Shown here: positions 18,522 through 27,919 of the stretch, one piece after another
How positions within the stretch are numbered: the first letter of the stretch is position 1
How the letters are laid out: every line of letters starts with the position of its first letter
Assembly: GCA_012719855.1 (NCBI GenBank)
Contig: JAAXZN010000050.1
Location: 124,001-188,000 of the forward strand
Origin: Serratia liquefaciens
GTDB lineage: Bacteria > Pseudomonadota > Gammaproteobacteria > Enterobacterales > Enterobacteriaceae
DNA length: 64,000 nt
Direction: 5' to 3'
The notes under the pieces: generated by a model
Told to the model about the DNA's origin: nothing
The model's database searches: none
What the model saw: the letters and a program-made list of their open reading frames with translations, nothing else
Position numbers and translations under genes: made by a program

Positions 18522-19642
18522 ACCGCTAACGCCTCCGTACTGAACATGCGTGCAGCCAAATAAGGCGCGTCGTCAATCGCCGGGCGATGATGGAGGATCT
18601 GCGCAGCAATCAGCTCAGCACTGCCCAACGCGGTGGTGACGCCTAACCCTTCGTGCCCCAGCGCCAGCCACAGCCAGCGGTGTTGCGGATGCGGGCCCAA
18701 CAGCGGCAAACCGTCGGCGGAGGCGGCACGCTGGCCGGTCCAACAGCGAATGACGTTCATCTGTGCCAGCGTGGGCAGAAAAGCGTTGGCACGCGCCAAC
18801 ATTGCGGCCAGCAACGGCAAATCGATGTCACTGTCGGGAGCATCAAACTGGCGAGAAGAGCCGATCAGCAACTGGCCCGTTGGGCGCGCCTGAACGTTAA
18901 ACGCCACCGAAGTCCCGTCGCTGGCGTGGGCGCTGGCCCCATAACCCAATTCAACCAACTGATGATGAACTCTGTGCGGATAGCGATCGGTAATCGCCAA
19001 CTGCCCTTTCTTGGCCCGCAGTAGGGGCTGTTTCAGCAACCTGTTGGCCTGCAGACCGCAGGCCAACACCACTACAGGTGCCGTCAGACATTCACCGCTC
19101 GCCAGCACGACGGCCCGATCTTCCAACGCACAAGCCTCCCCGGTAATGATTCTGATTGCCGATCCGGCGTCGCTCACCAGCCAGCGGGCCACATTAGGCG
19201 CATAAACAATGCCATCGCCCGGCACTCGCAGTCCGCCCGCCAAACCGGGGCGTAGCATAGGTTCCAGGCCCGCCACCTGTGCGGCGCTTTGCATTTCGCC
19301 GGTCACGCCATACTCCGCCATACGCTGGAGCTTGGCTTCGGCAATCGCCATTTCATCGTCCCGCTCTGCCAGCCACAGCGTACCGCAGCCACGCCAGGCG
19401 CAGTTTTCCGGCATTCGCGCCACCAGGCTGCGCCACAGCTGCAGCGAGTAGGCGCTTAAGGCCAGCTCGGCTGGGTTGTCGTCCATACACACCAGATGGC
19501 CCATGCCTGCGGCGGTCGCACCGGCGCGCTGATTATCCACCAGCAGCACCTGCAGCCCTTGTTGCGCCAGACGCCAGGCACAGGCGGCACCAATAATACC
19601 GGCCCCCACCACAATCGCTTCAGCAGGCCTTTCGGCAGCCAT
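18518..19642 (-). CDS. D-hydroxyproline dehydrogenase, DAO-type FAD subunit
   Basis: Catalytic amino-acid-oxidising flavoprotein of the D-amino-acid/glycine oxidase fold. GxGxxG motif VVGAGIIGAACAWRLAQQG near residue 11 and C-terminal segments CWTGQRAASADGLPLLG and GHEGLG that line the flavin. 374 residues from the ATG at 19642. That ATG shares one base with the epimerase stop (TGATG), so translation is coupled; the in-frame TTG upstream is less likely. Together with the next two genes it makes a heteromeric dehydrogenase feeding electrons to the respiratory chain. Confidence 0.86.
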   Translation of the reverse strand: MAAERPAEAIVVGAGIIGAACAWRLAQQGLQVLLVDNQRAGATAAGMGHLVCMDDNPAELALSAYSLQLWRSLVARMPENCAWRGCGTLWLAERDDEMAIAEAKLQRMAEYGVTGEMQSAAQVAGLEPMLRPGLAGGLRVPGDGIVYAPNVARWLVSDAGSAIRIITGEACALEDRAVVLASGECLTAPVVVLACGLQANRLLKQPLLRAKKGQLAITDRYPHRVHHQLVELGYGASAHASDGTSVAFNVQARPTGQLLIGSSRQFDAPDSDIDLPLLAAMLARANAFLPTLAQMNVIRCWTGQRAASADGLPLLGPHPQHRWLWLALGHEGLGVTTALGSAELIAAQILHHRPAIDDAPYLAARMFSTEALAV

Positions 19643-20589
19643 CAGCGGATACCCCAAACGAAAGGATCGCGCTCGTCCAACAGCAGTTGGCTGTCAGCGC
19701 ACACATAGGCTTGCCCACGGATAAACGGCGTCACGCGATCGCCGTTGCGTTGGTAATAACCACTGAACTGGCTGCCGATCACGCTCGCCTGACGCCAGAT
19801 CTCACCCGGTTGCAGCTTGCCGTCGGCCGCCAGACAGGCCAGTTTTGCGCTGGTGCCCGTCCCGCACGGCGAGCGGTCATAGGCTTTACCCGGGCAAAGC
19901 ACGAAGTTACGGCTGTCCGCCTGCGGATCGGCAGCGAACAGTTCAATATGGTCGATAACCCCGCCGTCTTCGCCATAAATCCCCGCAGACTCCAGCGCTA
20001 CCCGCGCCGCCCAACAAAAAGCGGTAAGCGCGTCCAGGTTTTGCGTATCGATCGCCAGCTGATGTTCACCGATAAGGAAAAACCAATTCCCGCCCCAGGC
20101 AATATCGCCCACCACCGGGCCATAACCACTCACCTCCACCCTTACCTGTCGGCGGTAGCGATAGGCCGGTACGTTTTCCACCGTCACGCTGCCATCCTCA
20201 TGCAGCCTGGCATTGACCGTGCCGACAGGCGTTTCAATCAGGTGATCCCCCACGCCAACTCGCCCCAGATAGGCCAATGAGGCCACCAGGCCAATGGTGC
20301 CGTGGCCGCACATGCCCAAATAGCCGGCGTTATTGAAAAAAATCACCCCGGCGGCGGCCTGTGGCGAACAGGGCTGGCAGAGTAGAGCCCCGACCAGGAC
20401 ATCATTGCCGCGCGGCTCCAGAATGATGGCACTGCGCCAGTAGTCATACTCTTGGGCGAATCGGATTTTGCGCTCCGCCATACTGCCGGTACCCAAATCG
20501 GGAAACCCATCGATGATCAACCGGGTGGGTTCACCGGCAGTATGGGAATCGATCGCCCGCAGCGCGGTGAAATGCGAAGAAAGTGCCAT
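19642..20589 (-). CDS. 4-hydroxyproline 2-epimerase
   Basis: Proline-racemase-fold enzyme that interconverts trans-4-hydroxy-L-proline and cis-4-hydroxy-D-proline, the first step of the pathway. 315 residues. Both catalytic cysteines are present: Cys94 in MCGHGTIG and Cys242 in [11 protein letters not shown]. This argues against trans-3-hydroxyproline dehydratase, which lacks the first cysteine. The ATG at 20589 has AGGAGG 7 bases upstream; 59 codons of open frame before it are not translated in my view. First gene of the minus-strand operon, divergent from the AraC-type regulator. Confidence 0.92.
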   Translation of the reverse strand: MALSSHFTALRAIDSHTAGEPTRLIIDGFPDLGTGSMAERKIRFAQEYDYWRSAIILEPRGNDVLVGALLCQPCSPQAAAGVIFFNNAGYLGMCGHGTIGLVASLAYLGRVGVGDHLIETPVGTVNARLHEDGSVTVENVPAYRYRRQVRVEVSGYGPVVGDIAWGGNWFFLIGEHQLAIDTQNLDALTAFCWAARVALESAGIYGEDGGVIDHIELFAADPQADSRNFVLCPGKAYDRSPCGTGTSAKLACLAADGKLQPGEIWRQASVIGSQFSGYYQRNGDRVTPFIRGQAYVCADSQLLLDERDPFVWGIR

Positions 20590-20977
20590 CGGAGCCTCCT
20601 GAGTTAATGAAATGTTACCGATGACATTAGCCTGACCGAATCTGCCGATCGCCGCTTGATGCATTTCGGCTCGGCGCATGCAGAAATCAGCACAGTCCTT
20701 AATTGGATATCCGGTTAGCGCCGAACAGAGAAAAGTGAGTAACCATAAGAATGAGTTATTTATCAATTTGTTACTTTCATGCTACCTCTAGACCGGTGCG
20801 AAAGAGGTCATTTTTTCTGTATGGAATACGTCACGGAAGGAAAAAGTTTGCGGTGATCCGCATAATTGAAGGCTCCGCTTGAAAAGTTATAGGAAAGTTA
20901 ATATTGATGAGGCGCGTTAAAGATGGCCGACCTGGCCACTCCAGATTCTGTGCCATTCAGCGGGAAAAGGTATTGCC
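20590..20977. promoter_or_regulatory. Divergent control region of the hydroxyproline locus
   Basis: 388 bases between the epimerase operon and the AraC-type gene, AT-rich in the centre. AGTAAC at 20738-20743 and GTTACT at 20770-20775 form a spaced inverted repeat that could be an activator site. The case is weak, and no clear -35/-10 pair was identified. Confidence 0.4.
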
Positions 20978-21823
20978 ATGCGATTAACTCAACACCACCA
21001 GGTTATCACTGACACCCGGCCCGCTTTCGATGAACAGGAAGATGATGCGTTCGCCGTTGAACAGCTTTCCCGCTGGTGTGATGGCCTGGCACAGCAACGG
21101 CCGAATACTCTGCGCGATCTGCTGAATTCACTGGCGTTGATCGCCCCGCTGCTCAATGCCATACCCAACGTGGTGTTCTTCATCAAAGACGTGCAAGCCC
21201 GTTATCTGTTCGCCAATCTGACGCTGGCCAAACGCTGTGGGTTTAAAACCGTCGCGCCGTTGCTGGGCAAAACCTCGGCGGACGTTTTCCCGGCCCAGCT
21301 CGGATCGGGGTATACCGAGCAGGATCTGCGCGTGCTGCGCCACGGGGAGCTGATCCAGGATCAACTGGAAATGCACTTGTATAACGGCCGCGAGACAGGT
21401 TGGTGTCTGACGCAAAAGCTGGCGCTGTACGACGCGCAGGGCAAAATCATCGGCATGGCCGGCATTTCGCACGATCTGCAGGAAGCCAAGGCCAATCACC
21501 CAGCCTATCAACGGCTGGCTGCCATCGATGTCTACATTCGCCAGCATTACGCCCGACCGATCGCACTTGAGGAACTGACGGCGCTCACGGCACTTTCTGT
21601 GGCGCAGATTGAACGTTACTGCAAACGTATTTTTCATCTCACCCCGCGCCAGATGATCCACAAGGTGCGGCTGGAAAAAGCCACCGAACTGCTGGCCGGT
21701 GATATGCCTATTACCGACATCGCCTTGCAGTGCGGCTACACCGATCACAGCGCATTCAGCCGCCAATTCAAAGCCATGACCGGCTCAACACCGCGCGATT
21801 TCCGCACCACCATCACTCTTTAA
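20978..21823 (+). CDS. PAS-domain AraC-family regulator of hydroxyproline catabolism
   Basis: 281-residue transcription factor. The N-terminal half has a PAS_4-type sensor domain (VVFFIKDVQARYLFANLTLA; DLQEA at its end). The C-terminus from about 185 has the two AraC helix-turn-helix motifs, ending ALQCGYTDHSAFSRQFKAMT-G-STPRDF. PAS-AraC regulators commonly sit beside hydroxyproline genes. Its divergent position suggests it activates the epimerase operon, and possibly the plus-strand genes after it, in response to the substrate. Confidence 0.85.
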   Translation: MRLTQHHQVITDTRPAFDEQEDDAFAVEQLSRWCDGLAQQRPNTLRDLLNSLALIAPLLNAIPNVVFFIKDVQARYLFANLTLAKRCGFKTVAPLLGKTSADVFPAQLGSGYTEQDLRVLRHGELIQDQLEMHLYNGRETGWCLTQKLALYDAQGKIIGMAGISHDLQEAKANHPAYQRLAAIDVYIRQHYARPIALEELTALTALSVAQIERYCKRIFHLTPRQMIHKVRLEKATELLAGDMPITDIALQCGYTDHSAFSRQFKAMTGSTPRDFRTTITL

Positions 21824-22030
21824 CGCGCTGATTTATATAATTAAAAAAATCGCCATGGTGCCTTGTGCATCAGGCTCCCTCTCGTCTGCAGTCCCGCCTT
21901 ACTGTGCCAATTTCGTCATGGCATTCGGCGAAAACCGTCAAGCCCCTGCGAACAATACAGGTCAATCTGTGATTGGATTTTACCAATAATTCACCATTGA
22001 TTAACAAACTTGGACGACAGGAAAAACACT

Positions 22031-22951
22031 ATGAGCCATAAAGCCATTAGCTGGAGCGGCGTATTCCCGGCGGTCAGCACCCAGTTCCGCAGCGATTTTT
22101 CTCTGGATCTCGACGCCACCCATACGGTGATCAAAAACCTGGTCAAAGACGGCGTTTCGGGCCTGGTGGTGTGCGGCACCGTGGGTGAGAACACCTCGCT
22201 GACCGTTCAGGAAAAACTGTCGGTGATTGAAGTGGCACGCGACGCAGCTCAGGGTCAGGTCCCGGTGATTGCCGGTATCGCCGAGTTCACCACCGCCTTT
22301 GCGCGCAATATGGCGCGCGATGCCCAAAAGGTCGGCGTCGACGGTATCATGGTAATGCCGGCGTTAGTCTATTCAGCCAAACCCCATGAAACCGCAACGC
22401 ATTTTCGCAGCGTCGCTACCGCCACCGATCTGCCGATCATGGTCTACAACAACCCGCCAATTTATAAAAACGACGTGACGCCGGACATCCTGACGTCATT
22501 GGTCGATTGCGAAAATATCGTCTGCTTCAAGGACTCCTCCGGCGACACCCGTCGCTTTATCGATTTGCGCAATGAAGTGGGCGATCGCTTTGTGCTGTTC
22601 GCCGGGTTGGATGACGTGGTGCTGGAAAGCATCGCCGTCGGCGCCGAAGGCTGGATCTCCGGCATGTCCAACGCCTTCCCGCGTGAAGGCGAAACCCTGT
22701 TCCGTCTGGCGAAGCAAAAACGCTTCGAGGAGGCGCTGGCGCTGTACAGCTGGTTTATGCCGCTGCTGCATTTGGATGCGCGTCCCGATCTGGTGCAGTG
22801 CATCAAGCTGTGTGAAGAGTTGGTGGGTCGCGGCAGCGCCATTACCCGCCCGCCACGCCTGGCATTGCAGGGCGATACCCTGGCCGAGGTCACAGCAGTG
22901 GTCAATAAAGCGCTGGCCAACCGCCCTGCGCTGCCGGATGTCGGCCTCTGA
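22031..22951 (+). CDS. 1-pyrroline-4-hydroxy-2-carboxylate deaminase (DHDPS/NAL fold)
   Basis: Class I aldolase-fold enzyme that opens and deaminates the cyclic imine from D-hydroxyproline to 2-oxoglutarate semialdehyde. 306 residues. Family motifs GVFPAVSTQF at the start, GTVGENTSL, PIMVYNNPP and the Schiff-base lysine in CFKDSSGD at about residue 163. By fold alone it could be a dihydrodipicolinate synthase paralogue; the position in this locus decides. ATG at 22031 with AGGA 8 bases upstream; a TTG seven codons earlier is less likely. Confidence 0.88.
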   Translation: MSHKAISWSGVFPAVSTQFRSDFSLDLDATHTVIKNLVKDGVSGLVVCGTVGENTSLTVQEKLSVIEVARDAAQGQVPVIAGIAEFTTAFARNMARDAQKVGVDGIMVMPALVYSAKPHETATHFRSVATATDLPIMVYNNPPIYKNDVTPDILTSLVDCENIVCFKDSSGDTRRFIDLRNEVGDRFVLFAGLDDVVLESIAVGAEGWISGMSNAFPREGETLFRLAKQKRFEEALALYSWFMPLLHLDARPDLVQCIKLCEELVGRGSAITRPPRLALQGDTLAEVTAVVNKALANRPALPDVGL

Positions 22952-23008
22952 TCGCCACTCACGCCCGGCGACCTGCCGGGCTATGTCACTGACCCAACGG
23001 GGGAACCC

Positions 23009-24619
23009 ATGCCCAACGCCCATACCATCAGCGGCCAACAGTTTATCGGCGGTCAACGCCGTGCCAGCGGCGAGGCCCAGCTTGTCAGCCTGCGCGCCGA
23101 CAACGGCCTGCCGACCGGCCACGTTTTTTTCTCGGCCAGTCACGAAGAAGCCGCCGCCGCCGCCGATGCCGCCGCACAAGCATTCACGGCCTATTCTCAG
23201 CTCAGCGCCGAGCGTCGAGCCGACTTTCTTGAGGCCATTGCCGAGCAATTAGACGCTCTGGATGAGGATTTCTTCGGCTACGCCATGCAGGAAACCGCCC
23301 TGCCGTTAGCCCGACTGAGCGGTGAACGGGCCAGAACCAGCGGCCAGATGCGACTGTTTGCCACCCTGCTGCGCCGTGGTGATGTGCATGGCGTGCGCAT
23401 AGACAGCGCATTACCTCAACGAACGCCGCTGCCCCGCCCGGATCTGCGGCAGTATCGCACCGCCCTAGGGCCAGTGGCGGTCTTTGGCGCCAGCAATTTC
23501 CCATTGGCATTCTCCACCGCCGGCGGAGACACCGCGGCCGCTTTGGCCGCAGGCTGTCCGGTGGTGTTCAAGGCGCACAGCGGCCATATGATCACGGCAG
23601 AACTGACCGCGCTGGCCATCGAACGGGCAAGAGAACAACAGCAGATCCCGGCAGGGGTTTTCAACATGATTTACGGAGAGCGCATTGGCGCGGAGCTGGT
23701 GCAGCATCCGGCCATTCAGGCGGTGGGTTTCACCGGATCGCTACGGGGCGGCCGGGCCTTGTTCGATTTGGCACAGCGGCGCGCCCAACCGATCCCGGTA
23801 TTTGCCGAGATGTCGAGCATCAACCCGCTGATCATTATGCCGCAGGCTTTAGCTCGCCGTGGGCAGCAGATCGCCCGCGAGCTGGTCGCATCCTTCACCC
23901 TAGGTTGCGGCCAGTTCTGCACCAAACCAGGGCTTATCATCGGGCAACGCGGCGAAGCATTCAGCGAATTTGTGCGCGAACTGAGCGCGCAGGTCAACGC
24001 CGCACCTGCGCAAGCCATGCTCAATGCCGGCTCGCTGGCTAATTATCGCCACGGGTTAGCCTCCCTTGATGAGCAAAACGGTATCCGTCACCTGGCCGGT
24101 CACCGCGAACAGCGCCCGCATTTAGCCACGGCGCAGCTATATCAAGCCGATATCGATTTGCTGCTCAGCGGAAACCCGCTGCTGCAAGAGGAAGTGTTTG
24201 GCCCGGCAGCCATTCTGGTGGCAGTGGAAGATCGTCAGCAGTTGGTCGCCGCACTGGACAGCCTGCAGGGGCAACTGACCGCCACGCTGCTGACAGAAAA
24301 CGAGGATCTGACTGATGCAGAACCGCTGGCCCAACGGCTGACCCAAAAAGCGGGACGGGTCTTGTTCAACGGCTATCCGACCGGGGTAGAGGTCTGCGAT
24401 GCCATGGTGCACGGCGGCCCTTATCCGGCCACCAGCGACGCACGCGGAACTTCGGTGGGTACGCTGGCTATTCAACGTTTTCTGCGCCCGGTCTGTTTGC
24501 AGAATTACCCTGCGGCGCTGCTGCCCCCGCAGCTGCAAGACAGCAATCCGCTGGGCCTGCTGCGGCTGGTTAACGGGATTTATACCCGTGATCCTCTTCG
24601 CTCACCTGCCAACGACTAA
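23009..24619 (+). CDS. 2-oxoglutarate semialdehyde (2,5-dioxovalerate) dehydrogenase
   Basis: Aldehyde dehydrogenase that turns the semialdehyde into 2-oxoglutarate, the end of the hydroxyproline route. 536 residues, longer than a typical ALDH and normal for this NADP-using group. Catalytic cysteine in LGCGQFCTKPG, general base in FAEMSSINP, cofactor contact GFTGSLRGG. It lies 57 bases after the deaminase gene with GGGGGA before the ATG, so it belongs to the same operon. Confidence 0.9.
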   Translation: MPNAHTISGQQFIGGQRRASGEAQLVSLRADNGLPTGHVFFSASHEEAAAAADAAAQAFTAYSQLSAERRADFLEAIAEQLDALDEDFFGYAMQETALPLARLSGERARTSGQMRLFATLLRRGDVHGVRIDSALPQRTPLPRPDLRQYRTALGPVAVFGASNFPLAFSTAGGDTAAALAAGCPVVFKAHSGHMITAELTALAIERAREQQQIPAGVFNMIYGERIGAELVQHPAIQAVGFTGSLRGGRALFDLAQRRAQPIPVFAEMSSINPLIIMPQALARRGQQIARELVASFTLGCGQFCTKPGLIIGQRGEAFSEFVRELSAQVNAAPAQAMLNAGSLANYRHGLASLDEQNGIRHLAGHREQRPHLATAQLYQADIDLLLSGNPLLQEEVFGPAAILVAVEDRQQLVAALDSLQGQLTATLLTENEDLTDAEPLAQRLTQKAGRVLFNGYPTGVEVCDAMVHGGPYPATSDARGTSVGTLAIQRFLRPVCLQNYPAALLPPQLQDSNPLGLLRLVNGIYTRDPLRSPAND

Positions 24620-24663
24620 CCAAATCGCATCTGTCTGCCACCTAATAACAAAAGGGTCATTCC

Positions 24664-26229
24664 ATGACAACCCAAGGCAAATTCAAGAAGCAGCTTACGC
24701 TCACCGATCTGACGTTTATCGGCCTGGGCGCAATCTTTGGTTCCGGCTGGCTGTTCGCCGCCAGCCACGTCTCTTCCATTGCCGGCCCGGCCGGTATTTA
24801 CTCCTGGCTGATCGGCGGTCTGGCCGTATTGCTGCTCGGCATTGTCTATTGTGAGCTGGGCGCAGCGCTGCCGCGCGCCGGCGGTATTATCCGCTACCCG
24901 GTGTTTTCCCACGGTGAACTGATGGGCTATCTACTGGGCTTTATTACCCTGATCGCGTTCTCCAGCCTGATCTCCATTGAGATCGTGGCCGCCCGCCAGT
25001 ACGCCGCCGCCTGGTTTCCTTTTTTGAGCCAACCGGGATCCGGCGATCCGACGCTGATCGGCTGGCTGGTCCAACTGTTGCTGCTGTGTTTTTTCTTTGC
25101 GCTGAACTACTACAGCGTCAAAACCTTTGCCAAGTCCAACAACCTGATCAGCGTGATTAAATTCGTGGTGCCGCTATTGGTGATCGTGGTGCTGTTCAGT
25201 TTCTTCAAACCCGAAAACTTCCATAGCCAGGGGTTTGCTCCCTTTGGCTCCGCCGGCGTCGAGGCCGCTATATCCGCCGGGGGGATTATTTTCGCCTACC
25301 TGGGCCTGACGCCGATTATCTCGGTTGCCAGCGAGGTGCAAAACCCGCAGCGTACCATTCCTATTGCGCTGATCCTGTCGGTTGTGTTGTCCACGCTCAT
25401 TTACGTGCTGCTGCAGGTGGCTTTCCTCGGCAGTATTCCCAGCGAGATGCTGAGCGGCGGCTGGGCCGGGATCAGCCAGCAATTCTCGCTGCCCTACCGT
25501 GATATCGCCATCACCCTGGGCATGGGCTGGCTGGCTTTTCTAGTGGTGAGCGATGCGATTATCTCGCCTAGCGGCACCGGCAACATTTATATGAACGCCA
25601 CACCACGGGTGGTATACGGTTGGGCGCGCGCCGGCACCTTCTTTAAAATTTTCACTCGCGTCGACGGCGAGTCCGGTATTCCGCGTCCTGCTCTCTGGCT
25701 GACTTTCGCCTTGTCGATCTTCTGGACGCTGCCCTTCCCTTCATGGGAGAAGCTGATCGGCGTGGTTTCCGCCGCGCTGGTACTGAGTTACGCGATTGCG
25801 CCCGTCACCGCCGCCGGCCTGCGCCGCAATGCCCCTGAGCTGCCGCGACCATTTTTCGTGCGCGGCTTCTGCGTACTCGGTCCGGTGTCATTTATCATCT
25901 CGGCGCTGATCGTCTACTGGTCCGGTTGGAACACCGTGTCCTGGCTGCTCGGCCTGCAAATTCTGATGTTCGTGGTTTATATCCTGTTCAAAAACAAGGT
26001 GCCGACCCACGCCGTCAGCCTCAGGCAGCAGGTTTGGTCTTCGCTGTGGCTGATTGCCTTCTATGCGCTGATTATCATCGCTTCCTACCTCGGCAGTTTT
26101 GGCGGTATCAACGCTATTGGTCACCCGTGGGACACCATAACCGTGGCGGTCATTGCGCTGGCGATTTACTACTGGGGCGCCTATACCTGTTTGCCTCGGG
26201 CAAATTTTGCCGGTGATGAAGAAGAGTAA
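24664..26229 (+). CDS. APC-superfamily amino acid permease, probable hydroxyproline importer
   Basis: Integral membrane protein of 521 residues with about twelve spans. The APC signature GLGAIFGSGWLFAASHVSSI lies in the first helix and a conserved YLGLTPIISVASEV in helix six. The operon position, between the semialdehyde dehydrogenase and the reductase, supports uptake of hydroxyproline or proline; the substrate is inferred. AAAAGGGT lies 8 bases before the ATG. Confidence 0.87.
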   Translation: MTTQGKFKKQLTLTDLTFIGLGAIFGSGWLFAASHVSSIAGPAGIYSWLIGGLAVLLLGIVYCELGAALPRAGGIIRYPVFSHGELMGYLLGFITLIAFSSLISIEIVAARQYAAAWFPFLSQPGSGDPTLIGWLVQLLLLCFFFALNYYSVKTFAKSNNLISVIKFVVPLLVIVVLFSFFKPENFHSQGFAPFGSAGVEAAISAGGIIFAYLGLTPIISVASEVQNPQRTIPIALILSVVLSTLIYVLLQVAFLGSIPSEMLSGGWAGISQQFSLPYRDIAITLGMGWLAFLVVSDAIISPSGTGNIYMNATPRVVYGWARAGTFFKIFTRVDGESGIPRPALWLTFALSIFWTLPFPSWEKLIGVVSAALVLSYAIAPVTAAGLRRNAPELPRPFFVRGFCVLGPVSFIISALIVYWSGWNTVSWLLGLQILMFVVYILFKNKVPTHAVSLRQQVWSSLWLIAFYALIIIASYLGSFGGINAIGHPWDTITVAVIALAIYYWGAYTCLPRANFAGDEEE

Positions 26230-26247
26230 ACCCAGAGGAGATATTCG

Positions 26248-27261
26248 ATGATGCCAACCCAGAGCCTGACGCTGGAGCAAGCCTATGAACTCGCGCTACG
26301 CGCATTACGCAGCAACGGTTTTAGCGTTGAGCACGCCGAAGCCGTCGCGCAGAATGTGACCGCCGGCGAACGCGATGGCTGCGCCTCGCACGGTTTGTAT
26401 CGGGTGCTTGGCTGCGTGCGTTCGCTGCTGGCGGGTAAAGTGTCCGCCGATGCCCGACCGACGCTACTCGATCAAGCCCCGGCGATTTTGCGGGTTGACG
26501 CCCACGGGGCCTTTTCGCTGTTGGCCTATCGCACGGCACTGCCGGCCTTTATCGAAAAGGTGCACACCAACGGCATCGCCGCGCTGGCCATTAATCATTG
26601 CGTGCATTACTCGGCATTATGGGCCGATATCGAACCTTTAACCGATCAAGGTCTGGTGGCGCTGGCCTGCACGCCCAGCCATGCCTGGGTCACGCCGGCA
26701 GGGGGAACCCGACCGCTGTTCGGCACTAACCCTATCGCCTTCGGCTGGCCACGACCACAGCGGCCCCCCTTTATTTTTGATATGGCCACCAGCGCCGCCG
26801 CGCGAGGCGAGATTGAACTGCATCGCCGTGCCGGTACCCCGCTGCCGCCAGGATGGGGCATCGACCGGCAAGGGCAACCCTCAACCGATGCCGAAAGCGT
26901 ATTGCAGGGCGCAATGCTGACTTTCGGCGGTCATAAGGGGTCAGCGCTGGCAGCAATGGTGGAACTGATTGCCGGGCCCCTGATCGGCGACATGACCAGC
27001 AAGGAGTCACTGGCCTACGATCGGCAGACCGGCTCCTCGCCCTACGGCGGCGAGCTGATCATCGCCATGGATCCCGAACGTTTTCTGGGGCCGGATAAAG
27101 CGATGCATTTGGCCAGGGCAGAAGCCCTGTTTGCTGATATGAGCGAACAAGGCGCGCGCATCCCGGGGGAACGGCGCTTTCAACAGCGGCAACACAGTGA
27201 GCAGCACGGCGTCACCCTACCGCAGACGCTGTATGAGGAGATTATGGCGCTGTGCCGCTAA
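26248..27261 (+). CDS. Ldh2/MDH2-family reductase, probable 1-pyrroline-2-carboxylate reductase
   Basis: 337-residue NAD(P)H-dependent oxidoreductase of the malate/L-lactate dehydrogenase type 2 fold. Signature segments NHCVHYSALWADIEP, FGTNPIAFGWPR and FGGHKGSALAAMVEL. Members beside hydroxyproline genes reduce 1-pyrroline- or 1-piperideine-2-carboxylate to L-proline or L-pipecolate, so it may clear an imine side-product or handle 3-hydroxyproline. AGAGGAGA lies 8 bases upstream; ATG at 26248 or 26251. Last gene of the operon. Confidence 0.83.
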   Translation: MMPTQSLTLEQAYELALRALRSNGFSVEHAEAVAQNVTAGERDGCASHGLYRVLGCVRSLLAGKVSADARPTLLDQAPAILRVDAHGAFSLLAYRTALPAFIEKVHTNGIAALAINHCVHYSALWADIEPLTDQGLVALACTPSHAWVTPAGGTRPLFGTNPIAFGWPRPQRPPFIFDMATSAAARGEIELHRRAGTPLPPGWGIDRQGQPSTDAESVLQGAMLTFGGHKGSALAAMVELIAGPLIGDMTSKESLAYDRQTGSSPYGGELIIAMDPERFLGPDKAMHLARAEALFADMSEQGARIPGERRFQQRQHSEQHGVTLPQTLYEEIMALCR

Positions 27262-27273
27262 AGCAAAATGAGG

Positions 27274-27302
27274 CAGGCCCGCAGCGTTAAACTGCGGGCC
27301 TG
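27274..27302. terminator. Shared terminator stem between the reductase gene and uspF
   Basis: Perfect 11-bp inverted repeat CAGGCCCGCAG/CTGCGGGCCTG with a 7-base loop between convergent genes. The trailing T content is low, so strength is uncertain. Confidence 0.7.
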
Positions 27303-27313
27303 ATTTGAAAGGA

Positions 27314-27742
27314 TTACCGAACGACCATCACCGAAATATTGGCATGGCGAACAATGGCCGCCGCATTGGAACCCAGCAGGTAGGTTTTCACGCTCGGGCG
27401 GCGCGAGCCGATGATGATCAGATCGGCTTCAATTTCCTGCGCCAGTTCCAGTACCTGATCGCGCGGTGAACCGAAGCTGACGGTGTAATCCAGCCGCTCC
27501 AGCGGAAGGTCGATTTCCGCCATGATCTGCTTAAGCTTATCCACCGCCTTCACTTCCGCCTTGTTCTCAAACTCTTTGATGCCAAAAGAGTAAGCGGTCA
27601 CGAATGCCGAGGCGTCCGGCAGCGCATGGAAAAAGTGCACTTTGGCACCGGACATTTTTGCCAGGTACACCACATGCTCCAGCGCATGCTCGGTCAACAG
27701 ATCTTCTTCAATATCTATCGGCACTAATATGGTCTTGTACAT
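27314..27742 (-). CDS. uspF: UspF-type universal stress protein
   Basis: 142-residue cytoplasmic protein of the nucleotide-binding Usp fold. MYKTILVPIDIEEDLL opens the first strand, and the ATP-loop region GSRRPSVKTYLLGSNAAAI matches UspF/UspG rather than UspA. Usp proteins help under starvation and envelope stress; the precise role is unknown. Monocistronic, converging with the hydroxyproline operon. Confidence 0.88.
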   Translation of the reverse strand: MYKTILVPIDIEEDLLTEHALEHVVYLAKMSGAKVHFFHALPDASAFVTAYSFGIKEFENKAEVKAVDKLKQIMAEIDLPLERLDYTVSFGSPRDQVLELAQEIEADLIIIGSRRPSVKTYLLGSNAAAIVRHANISVMVVR

Positions 27743-27919
27743 ATTACATCCCTTCTATGTAACCGTGGTGCCCACAGGGTACTGCCGGGAAGGATAAGGG
27801 TGAATCGCTTTATCGCGCTTTTGTGATCGGCGGTAAATACTGAGTGGGATATTTCCTTATTTAACAAAATATAAACACAACTTGTCTAACGGCTAGCCGA
27901 ATAATTATTTCAAAGTCGA

